The translations under genes were made by a program, and so were the position numbers. 64,000 nucleotides of DNA. Origin: Dendrobium chrysotoxum (Eukaryota; Streptophyta; Magnoliopsida; Asparagales; Orchidaceae). Shown here in pieces: positions 1-11,900 of the stretch. How positions within the stretch are numbered: position 1 is the stretch's first letter; each line of letters opens with the position of its first letter. The stretch is taken from the NCBI GenBank assembly GCA_019925795.1, contig CM034301.1, forward strand, positions 47,765,783 through 47,829,782. The letters are read 5' to 3'. The notes beneath the pieces are model-generated. The model saw nothing but the letters and a program-made list of their open reading frames with translations, ran no database searches and was not told the DNA's origin.

Positions 1-1110
1 ACAAGGCGTAAAGTGACAAGTGATAAATTCCATGAAATAGAATTGAAATTCAAATATTATAAGGGCAAAACAACATAAGATATAGAAATTGCATAAAAGT
101 ATCATATAACATCTCGTTCAATTCCAAATTCCTTTTTTCCCGGTTCGTTACTCATCCACATTTAATTCCTAAAAAAAGGTGAAATAGTTGGCAACAATTA
201 AAAATCATCTACACCGTTATCACTGAGAGGGTCTTTATTTAAGTCGTTGTCATAACAAATTAGTCTCTCTCCTACCTCATCTTGTGAAGTCTATTGCCTC
301 TCAATCTATTTCTTCTTCATTTATTTCAGTCATCTTCCTCTTTCACAAAGATGAGAGTAATACTCCAAAATTTTTAGAGGACGATGCAGTGATGGTGTGT
401 GGCTTCCAAGTAATCCTTGACAAAGGCTATGACTATGGTGGTTATGGCAGAGGCAAGGGCTTGGAGGTTGAGGCAGTTGAAAGAAAGATGCTGCGGCTTG
501 TGAGTGCATGACGTCATTATTTGTTTGGGGCTTTAGTTAGGATTTAGGTAAGTTTTTATTTAAAAATATATAAATATGGTGAGATGTACATCTCATGCCA
601 GCGAGGCAAGGCGCACCTCATAAAAAGAATCTCGAGGTGTAAGCCTCGAGGCGTTTTTCATTAAAATTGCACTGAGGTGAGTCTCATATTGTGCAATTTT
701 AAACAATGGCATGTCTATCAGAACATTTTTCTTTGTCATTATATGATGGTTCTTCTTCCATTTTATTTTTGGTTATTTCTCCGTAATTGGAGTTGTGAAT
801 GACCCATCATAAGCTTTTTTAAGTAATTGCCTCGTTTCTCATAGGACCAGTATTATAATGTTGGGCTGTGTTGGAGCGTGTGTCTGGACAAACTTTCGGG
901 TAGTGTTGGGCCTTATCAAATGTAAATATTAGAAAGTATTGTTATTTTGTCTGAAGTTGAACGGTTTGAATTGTTAAAAGCGGAAAGAATACCCGTTCTG
1001 TGGAATTATATATATACCTCTGTGATTTTTGAGTTAGTTTTACATTGATTATTGATTCCCATAATGCATTCTGATTTCCATTTCTTACTTGCAACGGTTA
1101 TTTCAAGCAG
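1..1110. other. Unassigned sequence upstream of the RING-finger exons
   Basis: No exon is convincingly recognisable here. Earlier exons of the downstream RING gene may lie to the left of the window. A short GC-rich stretch at about 580-690 (GAGGCAAGGCGC and CTCGAGGCG motifs) looks like a remnant of a dispersed plant repeat. A 75-codon open frame at 284-511 has no recognisable domain. Confidence 0.4.
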
Positions 1111-1904
1111 ATCATGTTGTTGCACCATAGACTGTTATTGCGAGGAGGGGATGCTTATGATCGATATAAAGATTGGCGGCTTGATGTTGACGATATGACA
1201 TATGAGGTGACCAAATTTCCGTTTCTACTTATTTGTATCTAGTTCTCCTGCTTCAGCACAATATATCTCTGCAAAATAAATTATATGAGAAACGCCTTAT
1301 TAAGATATATAACATTAAGCATGTTCTTTGAAAAAAAAAAGTATGAACATTGAAGTTCTGCATCTATATTTATATGAATGTCTTCAAAATTTAGTGGTTT
1401 ATCTTTGGGTCTACTTTAAATTTCTCTATTATTTTTGCACTAGAAATAAATTAATCATTCATATGTTTTAGGTGATTAAAAATGTGCTCTTGCTGACATA
1501 ATTTTCTTTTTTTCTATATATTTGGCTATCTAATTTTCCCAATTTGCAGGAATTGCTTGAACTTGGTGATAAGATTGGGCATGTCAACACTGGCTTGAGA
1601 GAAGAAGAAATTGAATGCAACATCAGAAAAGCGAAGCTCTCGATATTTGATAAACTCTTAGCCACTGAGATGGAAAGAAAATGCAGCATTTGCCAAGTAT
1701 GTTACCTTTTCCAACCACCTAATTTTACTCAAATAGTAGTAGCTTTGTGTTATTTGTTCTCTCTTTTCACAGGAGGAATATGAAACGGACGATGAAGTGG
1801 GAAAGCTGGGTTGTGGCCACAGCTATCATATATATTGCATAAGAAAGTGGCTTCTACAGAAGAATGCATGCCCAGTCTGCAAGACTGCAGTCAGTAAAAC
1901 CTAA
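1111..1904 (+). CDS. RING-H2 E3 ubiquitin ligase, MBR/HIP1-like, C-terminal exons (5' part not found)
   Basis: Three exons join in phase 0: 1111-1206, 1550-1696 and 1773-1904 (stop TAA 1902-1904), all with AG/GT borders. They encode 124 residues. The first part carries the DRYKDWRLDVDDMTYEEL region typical of plant MBR1/MBR2/HIP1-type ligases just before the RING. The end is a C3H2C3 RING-H2: CSIC, then CGHSYHIYC, then a W and CPVC. Such proteins bind an E2 through the RING and ubiquitinate nuclear or cytosolic targets; the target here is unknown. Known family members are several hundred residues long, so this is the C-terminal part. The acceptor at 1109-1110 shows that at least one exon precedes it, unless translation starts at the ATG at 1114. 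Confidence 0.85.
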
Positions 1905-2345
1905 ATTCTGCCTACAAATCTATTGTTCTTTATAGAATTGGTTGTGCACTGCTCATATCATAATTTATTCTGCTCCATGTATAGCTGCTGTCTTTAAAGC
2001 TAAGCATTGAATCCATTCTTTTTACAGGTTGTGTTTTTTCCAGTGTTTAATTTAGTTTCTGTTAGATTTGGATTTCAGTATTTTGATAGAAATTGAAATT
2101 TGAGAGAGGATGATGCATAATTTGCATGGAAAATAAAAATGTGAACCTAGTTTGTGGCTTAGACATTAATAGTAGAATGTTCAACTAATTCTGCTAGCCA
2201 TGCATTTTGCTTTGAGTGGTGAAGCTAAAATTTTGCTTCTCCAATTGTCAAAATTTGGGTTGGGTTGCTAAATCCATGCCTGTAAAGGATCAAAGATAAC
2301 AAATAAGCTGTTTCCTCTTGAATTAGAAAACCACGTAGCCAGTTA

Positions 2346-2444
2346 GGCTTTATTTGGTACGGCTACAAAAATTTCAAAAATTTAAAATTTTTATATTAGA
2401 AAGTCGTTTTAGAAAGCAGTATGAAAATTGTCCCAAGCGAAACC
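2346..2444. mobile_element. Tourist-like MITE, copy 1
   Basis: A 99-bp foldback sequence starts GGCTTTATTTGGTACGG and ends CCCAAGCGAAACC, flanked on both sides by TTA (2343-2345 and 2445-2447). The TTA duplication and GGCTTTRTTTGG-type ends fit PIF/Harbinger Tourist MITEs. Related copies occur at 8673, 11576, 57301, 63873 and 63976. Confidence 0.75.
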
Positions 2445-2469
2445 TTAGTGGAGGCAAGAACTGTGCATG

Positions 2470-2473
<4 letters not shown>

Positions 2474-2510
<37 letters not shown>

Positions 2511-2513
2511 TCT
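2474..2513. repeat. (CT)n microsatellite
   Basis: About 40 bp of near-perfect CT dinucleotide repeat. Confidence 0.95.
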
Positions 2514-3501
2514 CGTTACTTCAGTAATGTTTTTTAATTTTTCACATATAAAGTATTTTACATTGAAATTAGAAGAAATAAAAAAGGGCATTTTACATGG
2601 AACTCAAAATTTAATAAATACCAAATTTTAATATTAGTTTTCTTTGTCTGAGTATTTTATTTTATTATGGAATCTTGTATCTTATATCTGTAGATATAAA
2701 CAAGAGAAGGGGTTGACTGAATTTTTAGGATTCAATATTAATTTATTGATCCTTCATAGCTGCTTCATTAGATGTCATCTAAACAAAATATAGGTCAAAT
2801 TAAAATGGGAATCCTTTGGAGAGATGACATTTGTTTATTTTAAGATGTCGAGAAAATATTGCTTCATGTCTTCATCTGTATGAAAGTGGTTGCAAAGTTT
2901 TATTACGGTTTTCTGAAAAATTTTAGTAGAATGCCAAAAATTATGATTGAGTTCAACTCTGCTGCTAGTTTATGTTGTTCCAATTGTAGTCCTTTTTTCT
3001 TTTTATTATTATTTTTTTATAAAAAAACAATAAGGGATTTTATTCCAAACAAAAAAAGGAGGATACAAACCAACATAGGACTAAGACAAAAAAAAACCAA
3101 ACAAGAAACAACAAAAAAGAGATAGCAAAAACAGTGACGAAAGCAAAAGCCAATCAGGCTCAGTAATTGGCAAGAAGCTATCTGTAACCTCCAAGAAGCT
3201 AGACAAGAACCATCCAGAAGAGGAGGCAACCAATAGTCCACATAGCACAAATAGGCCAAGCAGAATCTCACAAGCTAAACCAGGCCACCAATCAGAACAA
3301 GAGGAAGCACCACCAGTGGTTGCTATCAAATCACAATCGTCCAGGAGGTGAATAGATAGACTCCACATTATTGCCCGAGCCACTAAGAAAACAACTGCAA
3401 AGATATGCCCCCAACCATTGAAAGGAAACACCACCCACCATAAACAAAATAAAGAATCCATCCCCAACAGAAGAATGGCGGGCCGATTCCAAAAAGAAAA
3501 A

Positions 3502-5195
3502 TCATTTCTTTTTGGAATGACGACGTCCACATTTACCACCCTTCTTAGAAACACTATCCTCAGCATATTGAATAATACTTAAATCATAATTCTCCAGGGA
3601 ATCGAAATCTTTCTTAATAAGTCCCTCCCCACCATCGAAAGAAAAATCATTATCTAATCAGTCACCATGCAACACCTTATAATCCCTCAATTTACTAATG
3701 AGATGAGCAAATAAAGCATCATTGAAAATAACAGATAAATGCACCTCAATAAGAGGCTCATCAACATTTTTAGCTAAAACCAAATCAACCAAATCCCTTG
3801 AGTCCAATTCATTCCCAACAGCAACAGGGCTGGCAGAGACCACAGCTCCACCTCCCCCTGAAACTAACAAATCGAAAGTACCACTAGCATCACCGATGCT
3901 TCGTCACAAATAGGACTAGCTATTAGGTTAATTTAGCAATTATTGGCTTCAAAGATCTCATTAACCCCTTCCCTAATATCACCAGTAACAGACAAAGGCA
4001 AATTAGCAGCTTCCATCTCAACATCAATCGATGCAACCAAAGGCAAAAAAAAAAACCAACTGAACATCATCACCAAAAGGAGTAGCTTCCTACTCAACAA
4101 CCAAGCAAGCATCATCAACACTAGGACCCAAATCCACAGCTTCCGCCTCAACATCAACTGGCGCAACCAAAGGCAAAATAGAATCCAACTGAAAAGCATC
4201 ACCCAAAGGAGCAGCTCCCTCCTCAACAACTAAGCAAGCCTCAGCAACACTAGGACCCAACTCAACAGACTTAACAGTTTCATCACAACAATCAACAATA
4301 TCCACTCCTTTATTAAAAGATGGATCAAGAAGCAGTGTTGGTGAAGCATGATTATCCCGATTATCCAAAGTACCAACATTAATCCCATCACAGATAACAT
4401 TTGCATTACTGGGGTTAGGAGCATTAGTAATACCAGTAAGCAGGGCATATGACGGATGAGGATAGCAATCACCAATCAAATGCCCAATACTCTTACAGGA
4501 AGCACAAAAAGGGGGAAAAACCTCCATCTCAACTTGCTGAATGTATCTAAATTTTTCTGGACCTAATCACACTTTATTAGGATAAGATTTAGTAATATCA
4601 AGTTCAACCAATACCCTAGCCACAGAAGGACATGAACCAACAGAAGTAGCTTTATCAACCTTCAAAGGCCTACCAAAAATCGATCCCAAGCTGTGGAGGA
4701 TATGGGAGGAGAATAGGTGAGGGCGGAGATTCGGAAAAGAAATCCCAAATAGGGATCACCGGAGACTTAACACCAACATCAAATAGAGGAGATCATTTGG
4801 TCAATTTCAAGTAGCAATTGTTCACTAGATGGGATCTATGGCAAAAAATTCTATTGTAATCCAGATCATTAACCAAATTAATCAAGATATGCGACAAATC
4901 AAGTAAGGTAACCGAAACATCTCCAATAAGCTTAAGGTTGAAAAAAAAATCTTCGAATAGAATCGAAAGAAGGCCACTTAAAGGGGAAAAATCCAACAAG
5001 CGAAAATTGAAAGGGAGCCACGAGAGTAATAATCTCCTCCTCTGAGATCCACATTGAAGGAAGACCACGAAAGGAGGAAGGTTTAAGTTCAGGAAAACTC
5101 ACATCTGAAGAACTACCAGAAAGAACATCGAGAATTGAACGAGATTTGAACGGTCCATCTAAAAAGCCAGAATCGGCGAGGCATTTCTGGGCCAT
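3502..5195 (-). pseudogene. Degenerate LINE ORF1 (RNA-binding, zinc knuckle)
   Basis: The likely start is ATG at 5195 (MAQKCLADSG...), followed by a proline/phenylalanine segment (FPELKPSSFRGLPSMWISEEE) typical of plant LINE ORF1 (DUF4283 type). A CCHC-like knuckle, CASCKSIGHLIGDC, lies near 4470-4510. The frame ends in a basic tail, KKGGKCGRRHSKKK, with stop at 3502-3504. Breaks are a shift at the A/T run near 4938-4948, an in-frame TGA at 4567-4569 where a Trp would be expected, and a TAG at 4090-4092. ORF1 normally coats the element RNA. Confidence 0.75.
4005..4265 (-). repeat. Tandem 129-bp repeat within LINE ORF1
   Basis: Two imperfect copies, recognised by the shared ACTAGGACCCAA motif at about 4120 and 4249. 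The 129-bp period equals 43 codons and preserves the frame. Both copies encode an acidic segment of the form V(E/D)LGPSV..ACLVVE. Confidence 0.8.
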
Positions 5196-5402
5196 CTGGC
5201 AAACCGGGTGAAGGAAACCAAAGCAAAAATGCCTAACGAAAAAATACCAAAAATGAAAAGAAATAAAGGCAAGGGGCAAAGGACTTCCCTGAGGCCAGCC
5301 ACGAGAGGCAGCAAAGCTGCAAAGCTGCCGAGAGAAGCCAAGCAAAGCAGAGACGGGGGGAGGAAACCCTAGCTGGACTGCATATTCCAATTGTAGTCCT
5401 TT

Positions 5403-5521
5403 ACCAAACTTTTAATAAATTAATAGGGTTTGATAAAAAATTTTATTCATTTGTTAAGGTTGATAGAATCGTGATGGGTTGATGAAATTCTAATAATATA
5501 TTAAATCCAACAAAATTATTA
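5403..5521. other. Short AT-rich spacer
   Basis: AT-rich sequence between the LINE target duplication and the solo LTR target duplication. No feature seen. Confidence 0.6.
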
Positions 5522-5985
5522 AAGCTTGATATATCATCAAAATTTTATTTTGATCGGACACGAATCTCGACGCAAAATTTAATTGAAAGCTTCCGAAGTT
5601 AAATCGGGGACCATCCAAACTCCGATTTCAGCAAACTTATAGTCGAATAGAACATCTCGGAAAGACAAACCCAGCGACGCCAAAATTAGTCTAATCCGAG
5701 CCCAAACGAGCCTAAATCAAGTGTCCAAAGCATATTTGGAGGATTCAAAGCATTAATTGGATAACCAAATAATCGTCGAATGTGGCATTCTTATAGTCGA
5801 ATCGAGCGGGTTGACGAGACGAATCCAATGGGCCCAAGATCACTAAATTCTGATATCATTAAGACATTTAAATGACCAGTAAATGGTCCACGATTAAAGG
5901 GATCAATATCGATCGTCCATTCAAACCACTCCTATTTTGACTGTGATCCTCCACATATTTACTAGCAATACCACTCTAAAAAAAC

Positions 5986-5994
5986 TATAAATAG
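5986..5994 (+). promoter_or_regulatory. TATA box of the family A LTR
   Basis: TATAAATAG followed by a purine-rich leader and an ATG at 6009. The same TATA context is conserved in inverted copies near 29180-29188, 36994-37002 and 60099-60107, supporting its role as the LTR promoter. Confidence 0.65.
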
Positions 5995-6059
5995 CCCCCA
6001 CTCTTCTCATGAGGGGGGAGGAAGAAGAAAGAAGTGAAGGGAAGAATTTTGGAGCTAAC

Positions 6060-7010
6060 ATGCCGCCGATCACTGCCGGACATCTTCCCATTTGTCGATC
6101 ACCGCCGGAGTTCTTCCCGACTACCGTCGGACTTCTGCCTGTTTATCAAACACCGCCGGAGTTTTTCCTGACCACCGCAGGACTTCCGCCCAATCGTCGA
6201 CCACCGCCAGACTTCCGCCCATTCGTCGACCACTGCCGGAGTTTTTCCCGATCACCGTCGGACTTCAACTATGGTCCTCCTAACCTCCGTCGCCCGTTGA
6301 CTACGGTCCTTCTGACCTCAGGTGCTCACCGACTACAGTCCTCCTGACCTCCTTCTCCTACCAACTACAGTCCTTCCGACCACAGTCGCCTAACTACGGT
6401 CGTCCCGACCTCTGTCGCCCACCGACTACGATCCTTCTGAACTCCGTAGCTCGCCAACTACAGTCCTTCCGACCACAGTCACCCAACTATGGTCGTCCTG
6501 ACCTCCGTCGCCCGCCAACTACGATCCTTCTGAACTCCGTTGCCCGCCGACTACAGTCCTTCCGACCACTGTCTCCCACCGACTACGGTCCTTCCGACCA
6601 CAGCCGCCCAACTACGGTCCTCCTAACCTCCGTCACCTGTCGACTATGGTCCTTATGACCATCGTCGCCCGCCGACTACGATCCTTCCAACCACCATCAC
6701 CAACTACAGTTCTTCTGACCTCCATCTCTTGCCGACTACGGTCCTCCCGACCTTCATCATCTGCCGACTACGGTCCTTCCAACAACCATAACCAACTACA
6801 GTCCTTCTGACCTTCATCTCCCGCCAACTACAGTCCTCCTGACCTCTGTTGCCCGCCAACTATAATCCTTTCGTCGACTACGGTCCTTCCTACCACTGTC
6901 GCCTGACAACAATCTTTTCGACCTCCGTCGCCCGACTACCGTCCTTCCAACCACCGTCATCTAACTATGGTCCTTCTGACCTACATCGCTCGCCGACTAT
7001 GATTTTTTCG
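6060..7010 (+). repeat. Minisatellite inside the solo LTR
   Basis: There are two zones. From about 6060 to 6290, units near 45 bp resemble CCGCCGGAGTTCTTCCCGAC. From about 6290 to 7010, units near 30 bp resemble CGACTACGGTCCTTCCGACC and vary by substitution and small indels. The repeats are GC-rich while the flanks are AT-rich. The 45-bp units keep one reading frame, and the frame from 6009 to 6347 translates to repeated PPEFFPTTVGLPP-like peptides. There is no evidence that this is a host protein. Confidence 0.85.
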
Positions 7011-7325
7011 CCCCAAGTGAACATATCAATGCTGATTCTTCTAACTCTCAGCATATAATGCACTCTATGTGATGTATATTTGCTACATCAAGCCAAGACT
7101 TTCCTTCTAAAAAAGGGTCTCATTTGTAATCAATTGTAAACATTAGTGGATTCATTCAAACTGAGCCAGGCGGCGTGATTTTTCTAAACTCGTAAAAATT
7201 ATGGTGTATTTTTTAAACGCTATAACCATACTCTCTTATCTGTTTATGTGTTAGATCTTTATACAAAGCTAAGACGCTAAACTATATCACTCTCTACCGC
7301 CACGATTCTAGAACGCAACAAAGCT

Positions 7326-8130
7326 AACGATAATTTCATGGCTTAATGTAATACAAATTAAAGCATTCATTTAAATTTTTTTGATATTTTAGGGGGAAAA
7401 AATAAATGTAATGCAAGATTTTAATGCCAATTATCGTACCATCATCAACCATCACTTGTAATAATTATTATCGCCCTCCTACGGCAAACTATCAATGCTA
7501 ATTCGCTGCAACAGCCTACCACCACTAGAATTGTTTTGCCATTGCTACAACTAGATTTTATTTTCAATTTATTTTACTTAAAATAAAAAAAAGCTCTTGC
7601 ATTAACAATACACTTAATTAAAAAACTCAAAGCATTTTTCAATACACCGTATTTCTTTTACTCTATATTTTTTCTTATCTGAACCAAAAACCCTTTTACT
7701 TGTTATAAGTTGGTGCAATCCTAATAAATTTTTTGAGATTAAAATTTACCAATGTTTTTTTTATTCAAAAGATAAAAATTTGCGAACTAAAATATAAAAA
7801 TTAGTAGAAACAAATACGCAAAATTTAGGAACTTCCATTAGTTCCATACAAAATTTCTAGCTTTAAAAAGCTGAGTTTCTAGCTCAACACACGACTCAGC
7901 TGAACCGCTGAAATCTGCCAATTGAGTTGAAAGAAGTCCTATTTGCTACCATTGTTTCTCTCATCCGATTCATACCAAATTGTTTTCCAGAAGAATAATG
8001 AAAATGCTAACGGTAACCTGCCGAGAAACTCTTGAAATTGAGAATTAAATAAAAAAAAGTCATTTCAATAATACCTAAATATGCGGTTTTTCAAATTTCA
8101 ACTACACGATTCAGTTTGTTTGATAGAGAT
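7326..8130. other. AT-rich intergenic sequence
   Basis: No gene, repeat end or regulatory element is recognised here. Confidence 0.5.
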
Positions 8131-8213
8131 CGGGTCTGCGGCCGAGTGGTCGACAGAACGCGTTCCTCCCATCTCATCCGGACTTGAATCCTCTAACTGT
8201 CAAAAAAAAAAAG
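8131..8213 (+). mobile_element. Possible tRNA-derived SINE
   Basis: GGTCTGCGGCCGAGTGGTCG resembles the start and A box of a leucine-type tRNA. GGACTTGAATCC about 40 bp later resembles a B box. An A-run follows. Imperfect flanking TTGATAGA and TTGACAGA may be a decayed target duplication. It cannot fold into a normal tRNA, so a SINE remnant is more likely than a tRNA gene. Confidence 0.45.
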
Positions 8214-8672
8214 CTTGACAGAAATTAAGTTCATAATAACTTCTAATCAAAATATTGAATATAATCTCGGCCGTCCAAAATAAATCAATGTCATGTCAAT
8301 ATATGCCAATGTCATATATTTTCAGAATGAATATGTGATGTAGTCATATGGTTTCTGTATATTTTAATAAATACAAAAATTTATAATTATATGATACTAA
8401 AAATCCAATTATAACATTACTATAATGTGGCAAATAAAATAAAATCGCCACCAGCTCGCATATATCAACAAGGTCACAAGAGGCTCCACTAGCCGTTATC
8501 TGTAAAAAAAAAGTTCAAACAAATTAAATTTATTACTAATCAAGTCATATACTGAACATAAAGAAGAAATCGCAAAAAAGCAATATCCTATGGTTTTCAG
8601 GATCCAATTTTATCATTAGCTAACAATACCTATTTTTACCCTCTTAACGCAAGTGGTATGAAGCAAACATAG

Positions 8673-8783
8673 GCTTCATTTAGGACGGCTTTCTTATTAT
8701 TTCTTAAAGCAGCTTAGTAACTTTTTTTATTAGAAAACTGCTTTAAGAAACAATAGAAAAGCCGTCCTAAGCCAAGCCAAGCC
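8673..8783. mobile_element. Tourist-like MITE, copy 2
   Basis: A strong hairpin: AGGACGGCTTTCTTATT pairs with its reverse complement near 8750-8770 around an AT-rich loop, and the left end reads GGCTTCATTT. It belongs to the same family as copies at 2346 and 57301. The right end is altered (AAGCCAAGCCAAGCC), so the duplication is unclear. Confidence 0.65.
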
Positions 8784-8961
8784 ACGGTAACAATAGCGGA
8801 CAGATGTCTCAGAACGGTGTTGGAAATAATAAAATGAAGAAGATACAGCCACTTACTTTGCATGGAACAGAGCTTTCAGGAAAAATTGCATGTATTATTA
8901 TTATTATTATTTTCCTACAAAGATGATTTCTGAATATCGTATAACCTTTTGGAAAAAGGAC

Positions 8962-11900
8962 TTAGTCCGAATGTTCACAGGTCAGTTCATCATGACAACA
9001 TAGGAAGTTTATGATGCATGGATATACTTCATTAGTTGCCTGCAGAAGTTGAACGGATAGATGAGCATAGATGTCAGTGAGAAAAGATTAACACTTTTGT
9101 AGGAACTCGTCACAGTAAGGGCTATTACATACCAGTCGCCCTCCGACCAAGTCATAATGAGCATAGTGTGGGCCATCTGGTTTCCCAAATACTTTGTAAG
9201 AAACCTTTGACTTAGGTATGAGCTTGACGGTCTCTGAAATTCAGATTGAAGCGAAGATAATTAGTGAAAAAAACAGCTCCAGATCATATAAGTTACTGGA
9301 GTAAAAGTTCCAATGAACTGCACCATATACTGCTTCAGGAGGGCAGATTAGATCTTGGTCTCCGGCAAGTGCAAGAACAGGGACATCACATTTGTGCAGG
9401 TTGTCCTTGTAAGAGAAATTGCCTGTTCGATTGCGCAGTCCTCCCTCGCGAAATGCTGATGTTAGCTGCAGGATAACCTTGGCGGGTATGGTACCTGCAA
9501 AGCATAGTAAATTTTAGAAAACAAAGGAGTAGAGAGAATGACAAGACCTCTGCAAGAAGTTTTCTGCACCATAAAGAAAACAGGACTCGGAGAAATTTAA
9601 TAGAAAAAGGCAACAAAACAAATAATTTCTGTTCAGATTACAATGATAGTGCATGCAACTCCATAAGATGTTAGAAAAAGATCAGCCAGAAACCTCCTTT
9701 CCCTAAACAATGTGGAAAAGGATTACAATAATTATGACGAGAAGGATCTGCAAGAAACCTTCTAAAAATGAAGAAAAGATTCCAGGAAATTTACTAAGTT
9801 CTGCTGGCAAGAAGCTTGGACAATAGCACTTCTAAACTTGTCAGCACGACGTTTAAAAATTCCAGGATTTTGGCCAAAACAATGCATAAAAAATGGTTTT
9901 TTGTAAAATTAATTCTTCTATCGGTAAATGGTTGTTAATCACCGTCTTTAATAGCAATTTACTTAAACCTAAGCTAAATTGTCTATAACATATGAATTTC
10001 AGTATTTTACTGAGTTGCATGAGAATTCAAATGAGAAAAGACTAAAACAATCATTTCCACACAACATAAATTATGGGCCAGAAAAAAAAAAGAACAAATC
10101 ACTCGTTCTTATGCAGCTAGCGACAGTAACATCTCCAGTTAGATGGAGCCAGGTTCGATTCAAGTTCAAAGATGTCGGTTACAGATTAATTCAAGTTGGA
10201 GCAGATTCAAAGAAAATAAATTTTAGGTTAGGTGGACTTCCCAATTGAGTCAAGCCTATTTGCCTTTAAACAAATATCTTTAACTTCTAGAATATGCGCG
10301 CTCATACGGATAAATAAACCCAACAATCCATTCCACTTAAGATTCATATGATTTATATTGAATGCCAATTTATAAAAGTTCTTTAAATAAAATCACATTG
10401 TATGCAAACTCCAATAAACCTAAAATTTTATAGCAAGGAAACACATTTTATCTTACCATTCAAATACAATAATCAACTTGTGGGATACAATTGTCCATCC
10501 TCCGAGCATGTTTTTTCAAATTTAAGTCAAACTCCAAAAGTTTATCTAACACTAATTTTTAGGGGGGAAAAACCCTCTAAAATCAATCCCTATTCAGCAT
10601 CTATACAGTTATACATCAGCAATTAAGACGAGAAACTACCAAGTTTTAGTTCAATAAACTCACACGAGTCTTTCAACAGAAACCTTCTTGGAGAGTATAC
10701 TTACAGAAGTTATTTAAAACAAGCTTCTCATATAACTCTGGAAGCATCATGTCTTGTGCAGAAACCTGACTGGTAATCCATGACAAAACATATGGTGGAC
10801 GAGATGACAGAGGATATGCAGCAGTCATTAGTGCTCCTAAAGGGACAACTGGGACATTGAGAGCCTGTGCAGGGTCCGCCTGAACCACACATTTGGCTGG
10901 AGTTAGTTCATCCATACTTGGAAGTTTCCTATCAGTATCAATACAGGATTTTATTCCACTTACAAGAGGCAGCAACAATTTCAGAGAAGATTTTGAAGTG
11001 GTGTAATCAACTGATGCTGCTAAAGTGACAATGGCTGCCAATCCACATCTACTTCCTTGGGCAGCTGGCAGATTCAAATGAAGAAACTCATTAGGCCTGC
11101 TGATAAGCAAGGAGCTCTAACAGTTTTTTAATACTACACGTCAACTCAATTTTAGGAAGTGACGGGATATAGTTTCCAGAAGAAATAGGCTTTTATTGAG
11201 CCAACATTTTCATAATTGGCAAAAACTATATCGATTGGCGTTTGTACAGGTTCAAGAACTCTATCCATATTCAAAGACAGTAGTAGCACACAACTTCAAA
11301 CGCCAAGACAGTAGAAAAAGCATAAAAGTGAACATGGGGGGAGCTCTTCACATGAAAAAAAGGGGTAACGGATGGAAAGGTACAACCAAATTAGGTACTA
11401 ATGATATTGATGATGATGAATAATACAAATGTTAACCAATGTTTAAAATTAAAATAGGACTTTATTCAAAGATTTATTATTTAATCAGCTAAATCTCCGG
11501 ATCCCAGCCATCAAAATATTATTGAAAATGCTCCCTAAACTTACACATGGAAACTCCTAAATTAGTGAAGACATAGGCTTCGTTTGAGACAGCTTCAGCT
11601 TTCTTGCTGTTTTTTAAAATATTTTTTTAATATAATAATTTCTAATTCAAAAAAATTTTATATTAAAAAATTGTTTTAAAAAGCAGTAAAAAAACTGCTC
11701 AAATGAAGTCATAATCAGCTAACATAACAATGCTTCGGAAAAATAGTATTAATGACAGATCTATAAAAACCTTTCTTTGACAAACATCAATAACTAAATC
11801 AGAAATTAAGAATGATTGAATATCCTGCAAATTCACCATCTCCCGATATTCACAAAACTAAAGGATCTTACCGCATCTTGATAACAGAGCATATAACAAT

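Larger units (their letters stand above)
1905..2977. other. 3' flank of the RING gene
   Basis: AT-rich sequence holding the 3' UTR of the RING gene, a MITE at 2346-2444 and a CT microsatellite at about 2474-2513. No further gene is visible. Confidence 0.5.
2996..5384 (-). mobile_element. L1-type LINE with ORF1 but no ORF2
   Basis: The element is bounded by an exact 18-bp target duplication, TTCCAATTGTAGTCCTTT, at 2978-2995 and 5385-5402. On the minus strand it begins at 5384 with a short leader, carries a degenerate ORF1 (5195 to 3502) and ends in an A-rich tail, read as T-rich sequence from 2996 on the plus strand. Only about 500 bp separate the ORF1 stop from the tail. No endonuclease or reverse transcriptase sequence is present. 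Both ends look complete, so an internal deletion or a non-autonomous ORF1-only lineage is implied rather than 5' truncation. Confidence 0.85.
5527..7320 (+). mobile_element. Solo LTR with internal minisatellite (family A, copy 1)
   Basis: A 1794-bp sequence starts TGATATATCA and ends GAACGCAACA, with the 5-bp duplication AAGCT at 5522-5526 and 7321-7325. TG...CA ends plus a 5-bp duplication define an LTR. No second LTR or internal region is attached, so this is a solo LTR. A TATA box lies at 5986-5994. The body after it is a long GC-rich minisatellite. The 3' part (7030-7320) is unique AT-rich sequence shared with copy 2 at 27996-29647. No coding domains identify the parent superfamily. Confidence 0.85.

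Noticed and set aside
284..511. 75-codon open frame on the plus strand
   Set aside because: No recognisable domain and no link by splicing to the RING exons.
3081..3566. 161-codon hydrophobic minus-strand frame
   Set aside because: It lies in the T-rich 3' part of the LINE, where such frames arise by composition.
6060..7010. Tandem repeats considered as a CRISPR-like array
   Set aside because: Units are contiguous and variable, with no unique spacers, and lie inside a plant solo LTR.
8131..8213. tRNA-Leu gene
   Set aside because: A-box and B-box similarity only; no complete cloverleaf or acceptor stem, and an A-run follows.
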